This document shows, piece after piece, positions 1 to 10,828 of a stretch of 64,000 nt of DNA (position 1 is the first letter of the stretch; each line of letters opens with the position of its first letter). The notes under the pieces are model-generated. The model ran no database searches. It worked only from the letters and a program-made list of their open reading frames with translations, and was not told where the DNA came from. Origin of the DNA: Undibacterium_A arcticum (GTDB taxonomy: Bacteria > Pseudomonadota > Gammaproteobacteria > Burkholderiales > Burkholderiaceae_D); the NCBI RefSeq assembly GCF_042660705.1, contig NZ_JBHSUQ010000001.1. The stretch is one strand, 5' to 3'. A program made the position numbers and the translations under genes.

Positions 1-2
1 TG

Positions 3-455
3 AAATGGGTCACCCGTGAACGTCCGAAGATCGACCGCATTGCCTGTCCGTGACTGATTGCGCGTTTCATCGACCAGGAACCGGAATTTCTCTATGTGTC
101 GGCGCAGGACGTGCTCAAGGTCGCCGAGGAGACCGGCGCGATTCCCTACGATATTCCCGGCGTGGAGATGTCGCACGATGGCGATCTGTGCAGCTTCGAT
201 GCCTTCCTCAAAAAATACGGCCTTACCGATCCGGCTTTGCAGCAACTGGCCGTCATCGTTCGCGGTGCAGATACGTCGCAGCTGGATCTGACACCGCAAT
301 CGCCAGGGCTGCATGCACTTTCGCTTGGGCTATCGCAAACGTTTTCCGATGATCATGAGACGCTTAAACACGGTGTGGTGATGTACGACGCGCTGTACGC
401 CTGGTGCCAGCACTGTCAGGCCGAAACGCACAAGTGGCCACCGAAAATGAGCTAA
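3..455 (+). pseudogene. chrB: ChrB-type chromate resistance protein, 5'-truncated by the window, with an in-frame stop
   Basis: The frame from base 3 encodes the C-terminal part of a ChrB-type chromate resistance protein; the 5' end is outside the window. It reads KWVTRERPKIDRIACP, then TGA at 51-53, then LIARFIDQEPEFLYV, and ends at a TAA (453-455). Family members have Trp in this CPWLIARF stretch, so TGG appears changed to TGA. A later ATG at 96 could restart translation, but it has no clear ribosome site and would lose a conserved stretch. ChrB proteins are tied to chromate sensing and resistance and usually sit beside chrA; the chrA pair here is 39 kb away. It may be a real nonsense mutation or a base-call error, since the window has many disruptions. 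Confidence 0.8.
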
Positions 456-617
456 CGCTGCTCCCCGCCATCGGCCTTTAGGAGCATCATGTTCGTGAAC
501 AATAAATTGACTGGCCCGCGCATCGTCCTGGTCGAACGGTATAGGGCCTTAAACAGACTTGCAGCACGGTAATGATGGTCGACGGTTTCAGGCGCTAATT
601 GCTGCCTCGCAGAAGGG

Positions 618-1139
618 CTAGACCGGCTCAGACCCGGCCCATGCCAGCGCGCCAAACAGGTCCAGGTGGGTCAGATACAGTCGCAGGTCGAACTCGACCT
701 GGTGATAGTCGGGCTGCATGTACTCGCACAACTTGTAGAACGCCTTGTTGTGTTCTTTCCTTCAGGTGCGCCAGTTCATGCACCGCGATCATCTGCAGAA
801 ATTCCGGCGGCGCCTCGCGAAACAAACCGGCGATGCGAATTTCGTGCTTGGCCTTGAGCTTGCCGCCTTGCACGCGCGAGATAGTGGTGTGCAGACCAAG
901 CGCATGCTGGATCACATGGATCTTGCTGTCGAACGTGACTTTGCTGATCGGTTCGGCGCCGCGCAGGTGGGCGTTCTTCAACTCCATCACATAGTCATAC
1001 AGCGCCTTGTCGGTGCGGATCTGGTGCCGCATCGGATACTTTTTAACAGCAGCGCCGACAGCCGTTCCTGCGCGATCAGGGTGCGCACTTGCTGTTGCAG
1101 GTGATCCGAATAGCCGGACAGGTATTTCAGTGCTTGCAT
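618..1139 (-). pseudogene. YgjP/SprT-like zinc metallopeptidase, two apparent frameshifts
   Basis: Read through two one-base frameshifts, this encodes an M48-like (YgjP, DUF45) zinc metallopeptidase of about 173 residues. The zinc motif HELAH is in MIAVHELAHLKE, followed by a KAFYKLCEYMQPDY stretch typical of the family. Start is the ATG at 1139 (MQALKYLSGYSDHL). The first shift is in the T run at 1040-1044, where five instead of six bases split LLLKKYPMRHQIR. The second is near 755, right after the HELAHLKER motif. Both look like lost bases. Substrate is unknown; E. coli YgjP-like proteins are poorly characterised. The gene is complete apart from the shifts, so sequencing error is as likely as decay. 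Confidence 0.8.
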
Positions 1140-1347
1140 GGAAATTAAGTGTTGTTACGCTGGAAAAGCGCGATTGTGGCATGAACCTGGAAATTGCAGG
1201 TAAATCAACACTTCTGTTTTTGCGAAGTAATTATTCAAATATCTTCCATTTTTCAATAGCCAGGATTTGGCTACCATCTGTTGGTCGTCTCGGAACCGGG
1301 GCGATGCAGGCTCGGCCTGCACTGCAGAACCCACTCTAGGAGTTGCC

Positions 1348-2298
1348 ATGAAAAAATTTTTGCTCACCCTCATGCTTGCAGTGACTGCGATGTCGCTCGT
1401 ACTGCCGGAGGCACAAGCCCGGCGCATGGGCGGTGGCGGCTCGATCGGCAAGCAGTCGCAAAATGTGTCGCGCCAGGCGCCGCTGCAACAGAGTCAGGCC
1501 AATACCGCGACCAATAGCGCGCAAGCTGCGCCGGCCGCCGCGGCAGGCGCCACTGCGGCCGCTGCGGCAAAACCGCCCAGCCGCTGGAAGGGCATGCTGG
1601 GCGGCGCCTTGCTCGGCCTCGGTCTGGGCGCATTGTTCTCCAGCCTCGGTCTGGGCGGCGCGATGGGCAGTATGTTGAGCAGCATGCTGATGATCGGTTT
1701 GCTGGCGATGGCGGCCTTGTTTGCGTTCCGCATGTTTCAGAACCGCAAGAATGGCAATCAGGCCGCAGCGGGATTCGCGAACGCCTATAGCACTGCAGGC
1801 GTCGCGCCGGCGTCATCGACCTCGGTGATCGGTTCGCGCCTGGAGCCGCAAGCCCAGCCGAGCGCCTTGCAATCGCTGCCGCTGGCATCTGGCACCGCTG
1901 CCAGCAACGCGGCACCGTGGGGTATTCCGGCTGATTTTGACGTGCCCGGATTTTTGCGCCACAGCAAGACTTATTACATCCGGCTGCAAGCGGCGTGGGA
2001 CAAGGCCGATATCAACGACATCCGCGAATTTACGACGCCTGAAATGTTCGGCGAGCTGCGGCTGCAATTGCAGGAACGCGGTGCCATCGCCAATGTGACC
2101 GATGTGGTGGCATTGGATGCGGAACTGCTCGGTATCGAAACGATCGGCAGCGATTATCTGGCCAGCGTCAAGTTCAGCGGCATGGTCCGCGAAGACGAAC
2201 ATGCAGCACCGGTACCGTTCGCCGAAGTCTGGAATCTGTCCAAGCCGACCAGCGGCCAGGGCGGCTGGATTCTGGCCGGCATCCAGTCTCTATCCTGA
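1348..2298 (+). CDS. Tim44-like domain membrane protein
   Basis: A 316-residue protein starting at ATG 1348, with ribosome site AGGAG a few bases upstream. An upstream in-frame ATG at 1267 lacks such a site. Order: a cleavable signal peptide (MKKFLLTLMLAVTAMSLVLP), a low-complexity Ala/Gln/Ser stretch, a Gly/Leu-rich double membrane segment around residues 85-135, a linker, and a C-terminal Tim44-like domain from about residue 200 (PADFDVPGFLRHSKTYYIRL). The family is common in Burkholderiales as a 'TIM44-like' inner-membrane or periplasmic protein; its molecular role there is not known. A strong terminator follows at 2388-2418. Confidence 0.85.
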   Translation: MKKFLLTLMLAVTAMSLVLPEAQARRMGGGGSIGKQSQNVSRQAPLQQSQANTATNSAQAAPAAAAGATAAAAAKPPSRWKGMLGGALLGLGLGALFSSLGLGGAMGSMLSSMLMIGLLAMAALFAFRMFQNRKNGNQAAAGFANAYSTAGVAPASSTSVIGSRLEPQAQPSALQSLPLASGTAASNAAPWGIPADFDVPGFLRHSKTYYIRLQAAWDKADINDIREFTTPEMFGELRLQLQERGAIANVTDVVALDAELLGIETIGSDYLASVKFSGMVREDEHAAPVPFAEVWNLSKPTSGQGGWILAGIQSLS

Positions 2299-2387
2299 CC
2301 CCTCGATTGCCCGATCCGATGTGCAACTGATCGCGCATCGGCACGGCCTGGTATTGCTGTCTCTCTCCGTGTTAGCGCACGGCCTCG

Positions 2388-2418
2388 CCTCCCGCAGTGC
2401 AGCGCGGGAGGTTTTTTT
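2388..2418 (+). terminator. Rho-independent terminator after the Tim44-like gene
   Basis: Stem CCTCCCGC (2388-2395) pairs with GCGGGAGG (2404-2411) and is followed by seven T (2412-2418). It lies 90 bp after the Tim44-like gene and just before the convergent dbpA end. Confidence 0.85.
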
Positions 2419-2513
2419 AGCGGTACGATGCGATTTGGCAGCAACAACGCGCCAATGCGCCCCCAACGTTGAACAGATGCGGTTTGGTACTACCGCCTCG
2501 CACCCCCACAGCG

Positions 2514-3944
2514 TCAGGCGTCGATAAAGCGCATCTTGAAGCCGCGGCCCTTGATGCTGCCGATGTCACCGCGTCCGCACAAGCGATCAAACGCCTGCTG
2601 CGCGATGCGCCGGTCGAGCGCGACATAGGTCATGAATTCAAACACATTGATCTTGCCGACCTGCTCCTTGGTCAGGCCGGCGTCGCCGGTCAGCGCGCCG
2701 AGCAGATCGCCGGGACGCAGCTTGTCCTTCTTGCCGCCCATGATGCACAAGGTCACCATCGGCGCCGCCGGCACCTCCATTGCTCCGGCTGTTACCTCGG
2801 CCAGATCGAACCAGCCGACCGGCCCGCGCTGATAGTCCTCGATCAGCTTGACCCACTTCTTTTCGTTCGGTGCGCACAGGCTCAGCGCCAAGCCGGAATC
2901 GACACCGCGGCCGGTGCGTCCGATGCGGTGGATATGCACCTCGGTGTCCTTCGACACATCCACATTGATCACCGCGTCGAGCGTCGTAATATCCAGACCG
3001 CGCGCAGCGACATCGGTCGCCACCAGTACCGAACAGCTGCGGTTGGCAAACAGCACCAGGATCTCGTCGCGTTCGCGCTGTTCCAGTTCGCCATACAGGG
3101 CCAGCGCAGAAAAACCCTGTGCCCGCAACTCGGCCGCCAGTTCGCGGCATTGCACCTTGGTATTGCAGAACGCCAGCGTCGAGACTGGCTGAAAATGGCG
3201 CAGCAATTGCGCCACGGCAGCGTTGCGCTGGTCGAAGCCGATCTCGTAAAAGCGCTGTTCGATCCGGCTGGCACTGTGCTGGGCCTCGACCTTGACCTCG
3301 GCCGGCTGCTGCAGGAATTCGGCGCTGGCGCGGCGGATGTCGTCAGGATAGGTCGCGGAAAACAGCAGGGTCTGTCGTCGCGTCGGGCAGGCACTGGCGA
3401 TGCCGCTGATCTCTTCATAAAATCCCATATCGGTCATCCGGTCGGCCTCGTCCAGCACCAGCATTTGCACCGTCGACAGATCGATGGTCTGGCGCGAGAT
3501 GTGGTCGCGAATCCTGCCGGGCGTACCGACCACGATGTGGGCGCCGTGTTCCAGTGACGCGATCTGCGGCCGCATCGGTGCGCCGCCGCACAGCGTCAGC
3601 ACCTTGATATTGTCGGCAAAGCGCGCCAGCCGGCGCAATTCGTTGGCGACCTGATCGGCCAACTCGCGCGTCGGGCACAGCACCAGCCCCTGAATCGCAA
3701 ACCAGTTCGGATTGAGCCGCGCCAGCATCCCGATGCCGAATGCGGCGGTCTTGCCGCTGCCGGTCTTGGCTTGCGCGATCAGGTCGCGCCGCTCCAGTAT
3801 CAGCGGCAGGCTCTGCGCCTGGATGCTGGTCATTTGCCGGTAGCCAAGCTGGTCGAGATTGGTCAGCAATGCCGGCGGTAGCGGCAGGCTCTCGAAAGAG
3901 CTCGAAGCAGGATAGTCGGAACTGGAAACAGGGGTGGAATTCAT
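2514..3944 (-). CDS. dbpA: ATP-dependent RNA helicase DbpA (DEAD-box)
   Basis: A 476-residue DEAD-box helicase, the usual length for DbpA. Motifs in order: Q motif near SIQAQSLPLIL, Walker A AKTGSGKT (about residue 59), PTRELADQV, GG, TPGR, DEADRMTDMGF (about 165), SAT, then the second RecA-like domain with VATDVAARGLD and HRIGRTGR. The last about 75 residues (from KDKLRPGDLLGALTGDAGL) are the DbpA-specific RNA-binding domain, which targets hairpin 92 of 23S rRNA during 50S subunit assembly. The ATG at 3944 gives the expected N-terminus. The gene is intact and stands alone. Confidence 0.95.
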   Translation of the reverse strand: MNSTPVSSSDYPASSSFESLPLPPALLTNLDQLGYRQMTSIQAQSLPLILERRDLIAQAKTGSGKTAAFGIGMLARLNPNWFAIQGLVLCPTRELADQVANELRRLARFADNIKVLTLCGGAPMRPQIASLEHGAHIVVGTPGRIRDHISRQTIDLSTVQMLVLDEADRMTDMGFYEEISGIASACPTRRQTLLFSATYPDDIRRASAEFLQQPAEVKVEAQHSASRIEQRFYEIGFDQRNAAVAQLLRHFQPVSTLAFCNTKVQCRELAAELRAQGFSALALYGELEQRERDEILVLFANRSCSVLVATDVAARGLDITTLDAVINVDVSKDTEVHIHRIGRTGRGVDSGLALSLCAPNEKKWVKLIEDYQRGPVGWFDLAEVTAGAMEVPAAPMVTLCIMGGKKDKLRPGDLLGALTGDAGLTKEQVGKINVFEFMTYVALDRRIAQQAFDRLCGRGDIGSIKGRGFKMRFIDA

Positions 3945-4334
3945 TTTGACGGACCGGCGTAAAGGGGAGGGCAGTCTAACAGGCGGGGCGCGATCGAGCC
4001 ATCATGACACAATGGCAATGCGAGCGCGGCGGCTATGGTTGGATTTGTAACAAGGCCTTCGGATTGGCGTAGAATAGCACCTTGGTCATATACTCTACTT
4101 GCCGTAAATCAATTTCCACGGTTCAACAACAGGAAATTGCATATACTGGCCAAGTCGAGCGTAACGCATCTGTGCCGAGCTTGCGCCAAATGCCAGACCG
4201 TCTGCGTCGATGATGTCGTCGCGCGTTGCATCTTTTTCATCAATACACCTTTGGCCGTAGCTATCGAGCTCGCAGGGTCGGCACTTTTCTCCGTCGATCT
4301 GCCGTCAAACCGTCAACTGGATTGGAATGAAATA

Positions 4335-4583
4335 ATGACCTATGAAGAATACCTGGATGAAGTCACCACATTGATCACCGAATTGTATGACTTGAGTGAC
4401 GTCGCCGCGATCAAGCATGTGATGCGGGCGCAGGCAGACAACTTTTTTGCGCGGCACGACGAAGAGCCCACGATGCGGACTCAGGAGCGGGCCGAGCACG
4501 ATGCGAAAACCATTTTTGAACAGAGAAATAAGTCGCGCCCGGAATTGGCGCACAAGCGTAGCAGGCGGGCAGTGGGAATGTAG
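4335..4583 (+). CDS. small conserved-looking protein of unknown function (82 aa)
   Basis: An acidic/helical 82-residue protein, MTYEEYLDEVTTLITELYDL..., ending in a basic tail (RSRRAVGM). The open frame extends upstream to 4035, but that part has no coding look; the ATG at 4335 starts the regular helical region. No known domain is recognised. It stands alone between dbpA (divergent) and the amidase (convergent). Small proteins of this type occur in Oxalobacteraceae, but this is an impression, not a database result. Confidence 0.6.
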   Translation: MTYEEYLDEVTTLITELYDLSDVAAIKHVMRAQADNFFARHDEEPTMRTQERAEHDAKTIFEQRNKSRPELAHKRSRRAVGM

Positions 4584-4654
4584 GGTCGGGGCAGTGAGCG
4601 CCGTCCCTGCGACGGCGGCCAGGACGACCGCCTGATCGCGCGGTGCCGGCAGCC

Positions 4655-6288
4655 TTAAGCGCGCATCAGCCGCGTCGACACGGTATGTGGAAACGTCGGC
4701 GCACGCCGTTGCAGACTGGCCTGTTCATACGCATACGCCAGCCTGATCAGGATCGGCTCGCTGTAGGCGGCACCGCCAAACGACAAGCCGACTGGTAAGC
4801 CGTGCACCGAACCCGCCGGTACCGTGATATGCGGATAACCGGCCACCGCGGCCGGTGTCGAAAAGCCCGCGCCCGCATGGTCGCCATTGATGAAGTCGGT
4901 CAGCCAGGCTGGACTGCCGGTCGGCGCCACCAGCGCGTCGAGCCGATGCGCCTGCATCACCTGATCGATCCCTTCGGTCCGCGCATAGCGCTGATTGGTC
5001 GCCAACGCGTCCAGATATTCCTTGCTGTCCAACCCGCCCTTGGCATTCGCGCGTTGCAGGAATTCCTGGCCAAAATGCGCCAGCTCCCGGTGTGCTGCTT
5101 CAGATTGAACGCAATCACGTCGGCCATGTTGGCAATCGGCGCGCCGGGTGCATAGCCGGCCAGATAGCTTTGCATGCCGGCCTTGAATTCGTACAGCAGC
5201 ACTTCCAGCTCGGACTCCTGGTACTTGCTGACATTCGGAATCTCGACCGGATCGATCAGGATTGCTCCTTGCGCTTTCAGTACCAGCAAGGCCTGTTCGA
5301 TCACCGCATCGAGTTCATCGTTGTTGCCGAAAAAATTACGCGCGACGCCGATGCGCGCGCCCTTCAGACCATCCTTGTCCAGACAGCGGGAATAATCGGC
5401 CAGCTTGCCGGCGCTGCCCTGCGTGGCGGCATCGCGTGCATCGACGCCAGCCAGCGCGGACAGCAACAGCGCCGCATCGGTGACGCTGCGCGTCATCGGT
5501 CCGGCGGTATCCTGCGATTGCGCAATCGGAATGATGCCGCTGCGGCTGACCAGGCCCAGCGTCGGCTTGATCCCGACCAGGCCGCAGATCGACGCCGGTG
5601 ACACGATCGAGCCATCGGTCTCGGTGCCGACCGTCAGCGTCGCCAGGCTGGCCGCCGCCGCAGCAGCCGAACCGGAGCTGGAACCGCTGGTGTTGTGGTC
5701 GAGCGCATAAGGATTGAGCGTGAGTCCGCCGCGTCCGCTCCAGCCGCTGGTAGCGCGCGGCGAGCGCATATTGGCCCATTCGCTCAGATTGGTCTTGCCT
5801 AGAATCACGGCACCGGCGGCGCGCAGTTGCGCCGCCACATGCGAGTCACGGGCCGGCTTGATTCCCATTAGCGCCAATGAACCGGCGGTGGTGCTCATCC
5901 GGTCGGCGGTCGCGATATTGTCTTTCAACAGAACCGGAATCCCGTGCAGTGGCCCGCGCGCGCCTTTGCTGGCGCGCTCGCGATCCAGATCGGCGGCAAT
6001 CGCCAGCGCATCGGGATTGAGCTCGATCACCGAATTCAGCCGCGGCCCGTTCCTGTCGATCGCGTCGATGCGCGTCAGGTACATCGTGGTCAGCATCTGT
6101 GCGCTCAATTTGCCGGCTGCCATGGCTGCCTGCAATTGCAGCACGCCGGCCTCCAGGATCAGTGTTTGGGCGCCGCCCGCGTGTCTGGCCTTACCGGCCT
6201 GCGTGACATGGGTGGCTGCACTGGCCGATGTGCCGGCGGATGCGGCGGCGGAAGCAACACCAATACGCACAAAATCGCGACGATTCAT
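4655..6288 (-). CDS. amidase-signature family enzyme with Tat-like signal, one frameshift
   Basis: An amidase-signature hydrolase of about 545 residues. The N-terminus MNRRDFVRIGVASAAASAG has a twin-arginine export signal, so the ATG at 6288 is preferred over the upstream one at 6375. The Ser-cisSer-Lys triad is visible: Lys in VLLKDNIA, and the serines in SGSSSGSAAAAAAS and GTETDGSIVSP. The frame breaks near 5090 (HTGSW; expected H-N-R-E-L-A-H-F) and continues in another frame as LDSKEYLDALATNQ... to the stop at 4655. One lost base explains it. Probably a periplasmic amidase with unknown substrate; the GatA-like and AtzF-like subgroups cannot be told apart by eye. Confidence 0.85.
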
Positions 6289-6478
6289 CGAATATATCCG
6301 GACTGAATTGGGTTGGGCAGAGGGTAACAAAGCCCACACCATAGTGGAAAATACGCGCCTTAACCAGAGCGGCATGCAGTTGCGTTTGTCAAGCCCAAGT
6401 CAGTGCGCAAGCGTGCTTGCGCCGGCAGCGCGATCCCTCCGTCATCGTGCATTGCCGCGGGCAGCCAGCACGCGCCTG

Positions 6479-7216
6479 TTACGGCGTCAGCAGCCGCAGG
6501 TCCGCCACGGCCAGCTGTCCGAATTGCTCGCTGAGCAGATAATCCACCAGGCGTTGGGCCGTATCGTGGGGGCTCGACAGTTCGCGCTTGCGTTTCATCG
6601 CGTCGAATTTCTCGCGCAGCGGGAATAGTTCGGATGCACTGGCGCGGATTTCTGCCTGCATGTCGGTATCGATCACGCCGGGGGCCAGGCTGCAAATGCG
6701 CAGACCCGCCGTCTGGTCCAGCGTCGCCGCACGGGCGTGGTGGTCGAGGGCGGCCTTGCTCGCACAATAGATGCTCCAGCCGGGGTAGGCGTTGCGAGCG
6801 GCGCCGCTGGACACATGCACGATGCGCCTGTCGCCAGCGTCAATGCTGGCAGCCGCTACCGCGCTGGCAAGCATCATCGGCGTCGCCACATTCAAGCTGA
6901 CGGTCCGCGCAATTGCGAGCAAATCCTGACTCGCGATCGGTCCGACTGGCTGCAGGCTGCCCGCATTGTTAATCAGCAGCACGGATTCGCAGCCGGACAG
7001 GAACTGACGCAAGGCGTCGCCGGCCAGCCAGAGCGCAACGGCAGCCGAGTCGGACAAGTCCAGCTCGAGCTGTTCCAGCATGGCCGGAAACCTTTGCCCC
7101 AGCGCGACATTGCTGCGCCGGGCTAGTCCGAGTACGCGGATATTTCGGGCCAGCAGCTCAGCGGCAATCGCTGCGCCGAGGCCGCGGCTGTGTCCGGTTA
7201 CGATGGCTTTCATCAT
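6479..7216 (-). CDS. SDR-family NAD(P)-dependent oxidoreductase
   Basis: A 245-residue short-chain dehydrogenase/reductase, typical length. The dinucleotide motif TGHSRGLG is at residues 8-15, NNAG near 85, the catalytic Ser in HVSSGAA, and YCASK (Tyr/Lys pair) near 150; PGVIDTDMQ follows. The spacing resembles sepiapterin-reductase-like SDRs, but the substrate cannot be inferred. The start is MM at 7216/7213. It is followed on the same strand by the amidase, with a gap of about 190 bp, so co-transcription is uncertain. Confidence 0.85.
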   Translation of the reverse strand: MMKAIVTGHSRGLGAAIAAELLARNIRVLGLARRSNVALGQRFPAMLEQLELDLSDSAAVALWLAGDALRQFLSGCESVLLINNAGSLQPVGPIASQDLLAIARTVSLNVATPMMLASAVAAASIDAGDRRIVHVSSGAARNAYPGWSIYCASKAALDHHARAATLDQTAGLRICSLAPGVIDTDMQAEIRASASELFPLREKFDAMKRKRELSSPHDTAQRLVDYLLSEQFGQLAVADLRLLTP

Positions 7217-7334
7217 TGGATTCAGGCTCGGAAGTGGGTAGCAAGATGGTCGTCACTCGCAATACTACGATAGCGGCCGCGGCCGCCGATGCGACGACTG
7301 CGATTTCGCGGTGCATGTCGATCGCCCCTTGGCG

Positions 7335-8259
7335 TCACGATTCCACGCGATAGCCGGCAGCGATCCACGCGTCGATGCCACCGGCCAGCGGCCGGACCCG
7401 CTTATAGCCACGCCGCATCAGGTGCTGGGCGACCACCGCGGCCGATGCCTCGTTCGGACAGGCGCAATACACGATCACCTCGCCATCGGTCGGCACTTCA
7501 AGTGTTGCGTTTGCCATGTCGTGCAGGGAAAGCATCACCGCGCCGGGTATGCGGCCATCCTGCTGTGACAGCGACGAACGGACATCGACAATGGCCGGCG
7601 TCTCCCCGCGTTGCATCAACTGGTCGAGTTCGGCCACGCTGATGCGCGCCATCCGCAAGGATTGCAAGAAACGGTAACGCTCCCACCACTTGGAGGCGAT
7701 GAAAATAACCAATGCACCGCCCAACAGGATGCCGCCCCATTTGCCCAGCGATTCCAGCAGCTGCAACAAATCCTCCAGAGCAGCGCTGAATAATGATCCG
7801 AGAAATTGCGGTCCCGGCCCACAACGCAGCGCCGATCCCGTCAAACAACACAAAGGTGCGGCGGCTGGTGCTGCCGACCGTTCCCGCCAATGCACTGGCG
7901 ACCGATGCGAAACCGGGAATAAATTTGGCGACCAACAGTGATGGAGCGCCCCAACGCAGAAAAATGGATTCGGTCTGGCGCACGCAGGAATCCGGCGACA
8001 GCGAGATCCGGCACAGGGTCGACATGACTTTGCGACCATACAGCCGCCCGGCCGTGAACCAGGTGAGGTCAGCGATCAGCGACGCGCCGACCGCGGTCAG
8101 CAGCAGCACCGGTGCCGAATAGTCGCCCCGATTCAGCATGGCGCCGGTTATCACCAGGGTCGGATATGACGGCAGCGGTGCACCGAGCTGGGTCAGCAGG
8201 ACGTTGGCAAATACCAGAATCAGGCCGTACTGCTCGATCAGGTGAAATAAATAGGTCAT
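7335..8259 (-). CDS. DedA-family membrane protein fused to a rhodanese domain, one frameshift
   Basis: Two overlapping frames together encode one DedA-rhodanese fusion of about 308 residues. The N-terminal half (MTYLFHLIEQYGLILVFANV from ATG 8259) is a DedA (SNARE-assoc/VTT) domain with four or more membrane segments and the family run FIPGFASVASALAG. The C-terminal rhodanese domain has DVRSS, IPGAVMLSLHDM and the active-site loop CACPNEASA with the cysteine. The frame breaks near 7803 in a short A/T run (three T where four would fit, coding strand), between LWAGTA and LFSAALEDLL. DedA proteins act as lipid flippases and in membrane homeostasis. Fusions with a GlpE-like sulfurtransferase are a known arrangement in Burkholderiales. 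Confidence 0.85.
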
Positions 8260-8954
8260 CGGATTTCGCTGCGCTTTTCCGCGCATGTCTGCCTGCGCTG
8301 GGTCTCGGGATGACATCCTGGTGGGTCGGTGGAGGGCAGGGGCGCAACGGACCATTCATCAGCGCGACATACTAGCGCTCCATATTCCACTTCAATATCC
8401 ATAGCACCCAATGCTGTCGGTGCGAAATCAGACAAGGTTCCGGACAAGTCACCCAACGACGAGCGCCGTGTCTCGCCGGTGTTTTCTGCTGTGCATTTCC
8501 TGCACATTGTCCGACATTTCAGAGAACTTGGTTGAAGAGTGCTGGCAATAAACAGCGCAAAAAAAAAAACAGCAAAGTCCCGATTCCCCAGGGGCGGTAC
8601 CGTCGGTAAGCGTATGTTGGCCAGGGGGATCGCAAGGAGACGCGCGATACGGTAGCGCGAAAAGACTGCGTTGCAGCATTAATTTATTTCGCGCTCATCG
8701 ACTTGCCAAGACGTACACATCATCCAGCTGCTATTGCCATTCCATCAATGGAAAACGCCTTTCGGTCCGTTGTATTTTGCGGAATACGCGCTAATCTCAT
8801 GATCAAATTTTCGAAAAGTGGCGCAGCATTGCCGCAGCACAACATTATCTTGGCAGAGATGTCCGGTACCGAAATTGGAATGCTAAACGATCGCCACCCG
8901 AGCACGTGACGAATCAGATCCACAACCTTATCTTGCCGACAGAGAAAAACTAAA
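8260..8954. other. intergenic region without a recognised gene
   Basis: About 695 bp between the DedA-rhodanese gene and the chemotaxis gene. Open frames here are short and show no domain. An eleven-base A run lies near 8563. No convincing RNA gene or sigma-28-type promoter was seen in front of 8955. The DNA is less GC-rich near 8690-8950, as expected for a promoter region. Confidence 0.5.
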
Positions 8955-10661
8955 ATGAACATCAAAAATCTAAGGATTGGCCAAAAGTTAATGTTGAGCT
9001 TTGGCGCTGTCATCGCGTTGCTGCTTATGTTGGCAACCATCGCCTACACCAGGGTGGGAGGCTTGAGCGAGGACATCAGGCTGATGAATGCGGACCGCTA
9101 TCCGAAGACGGTGCTTGCGCACAAGATCAAAGACGAATTGAACGAGACGGCCCGCAACATGCGCAACATCCTGTTGATGACGGATGCTGACGAGATCAAG
9201 AAGGAGCTTGCTAACATTGATGAGGCTTCGCGCATCATCACCGAGTCGATCGACAAATTGGACAAGTCGATTACCACGCTAAAAGGTAGAGAGGATATTA
9301 AGGCACTGATCGACGTAAGACAACGATTCCTCACGCGAAGGGCGGCCTTCATCGCGCTGGCAAAGGAAGACAAAAAGACGAAGCCAAGACCGTGCTGCTG
9401 AAAGAACTGCGTCCGATTCAGCTGGCCTATTTCGATGTACTCGACAATCTGATCGAGTTCCAGTCCGGCCTGATGGAAGCAGCGGGAAAGGAAGCGGATG
9501 CACAGGCAAGTCAAACCCGCATGCTGGTACTGACCCTCGCGCTTCTGGCAGCCGCGATCAGTATCGTGCTGGGCACGTTGGCCACACGCGACATCACGCG
9601 TCCGTTGAATGAAGCGGTCGCCATTGCGCGCCGCGTAGCGGATGGCGATCTCACCAGCACCATTGTCGTTAAATCGAAAGATGAAACAGGGCAAATGCTT
9701 CAGGCGTTGAAAAACATGAACGACAGCCTGGTAAGAATCGTCGGCGAAGTGCGCACCGGTACCGATACCATCGCCACCGCGTCGAGCCAAATTGCCAGCG
9801 GCAATCTTGATTTGTCGTCGCGCACCGAAGTGCAGGCCAGTTCGCTCGAAGAAACCGCGTCGTCGATGGAAGAGCTGACCAGCACCGTGAAACAGAATGC
9901 CGACAACGCGCGGCAGGCCAATCAACTGGCGGTGTCCGCGTCCGACGTTGCGGTCAAGGGCGGGGCCGTTGTATCGCAGGTGGTTGACACGATGGGCTTG
10001 ATCAACGAATCCGCCAAAAAAAATTGTCGATATCATCAGCGTCATCGACGGCATCGCGTTCCAGACCAATATCCTGGCATTGAATGCCGCCGTGGAAGCG
10101 GCACGGGCGGGAGAGCAGGGACGAGGCTTTGCGGTGGTCGCCACCGAGGTGCGCAATCTCGCACAGCGCAGCGCGTCGGCCGCGAAGGAGATCAAGGCCC
10201 TGATCGGGGACTCGGTGGAGCAAGTCGAGGCTGGCAGTAAATTGGTGGGGCAGGCCGGTGCCACCATGGACGAGGTAGTGGCAAGCGTCAAACGGGTAAC
10301 TGACATCATGAGCGAGATCACGGCCGCGAGTCGGGAGCAGAGCATGGGGATCGAACAGGTGAGCCAGGCGATCGCCCAAATGGACGAAGTAACGCAACAG
10401 AATGCGGCCTTGGTGGAAGAGGCGGCTGCAGCAGCCGAGAGCCTGCGGGATCAGGCCACCAATCTGTCCCGGGTGGTCAGCGTATTCAAGCTCGACGCTC
10501 GGCAAACGATGGCGGCACCACGCCCCCCAAAAAATGTCGCCCTGGTCAAACCGAGCGCGCCATTGCCTGCCAGACGGCGGATTGAGTCGGGCAGTACGAA
10601 CAACGCCCGGAAGGGTGCCAGTCTCAAATTGGCGCATCGCGAAGAATGGGAAGAATTCTAA
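8955..10661 (+). CDS. methyl-accepting chemotaxis protein, two frameshifts
   Basis: A chemoreceptor of about 568 residues. MNIKNLRIGQKLMLSFGAVIALLLML... gives the first membrane helix, followed by a four-helix-bundle sensor domain, a second helix (LTLALLAAAISIVLGTL), HAMP (ITRPLNEAVAIARRVADGDL) and the cytoplasmic signalling domain with the hairpin tip FQTNILALNAAVEAARAGEQG. The frame breaks twice. The A run at 9372-9376 is one A short (KEDKK then D-E-A-K-T-V-L-L-K), and the A run at 10016-10023 is one A long (ESAKK then I-V-D-I-I). The compensating pattern at homopolymers strongly suggests read error and an intact gene. The C-terminus EEWEEF resembles the NWETF-type pentapeptide that tethers CheR/CheB. 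Confidence 0.9.
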
Positions 10662-10828
10662 GCCGCCTCGATTTCGGGCATCGCCTTTGTCGTGCGGACA
10701 CTTTGGTCGATAACTGCGCCCCCAAATCGGTGCCTCTAGAATGAATCCGGGAAGTGGCTTCCTGTAGGGACGGGAGTCACTTCCACGTTCGCCTCTGACA
10801 TGCACGCTGGCCGCTATTCCCACCGGCT

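Noticed and set aside
489..569. 26-codon plus-strand frame after chrB with a GGAG-like site
   Set aside because: Product MFVNNKLTGPRIVL... is not like any ChrA start or other family; too short to support.
9098..10345. Long minus-strand open frame (415 codons)
   Set aside because: Antisense shadow of the chemotaxis gene, caused by GC-rich codon positions.
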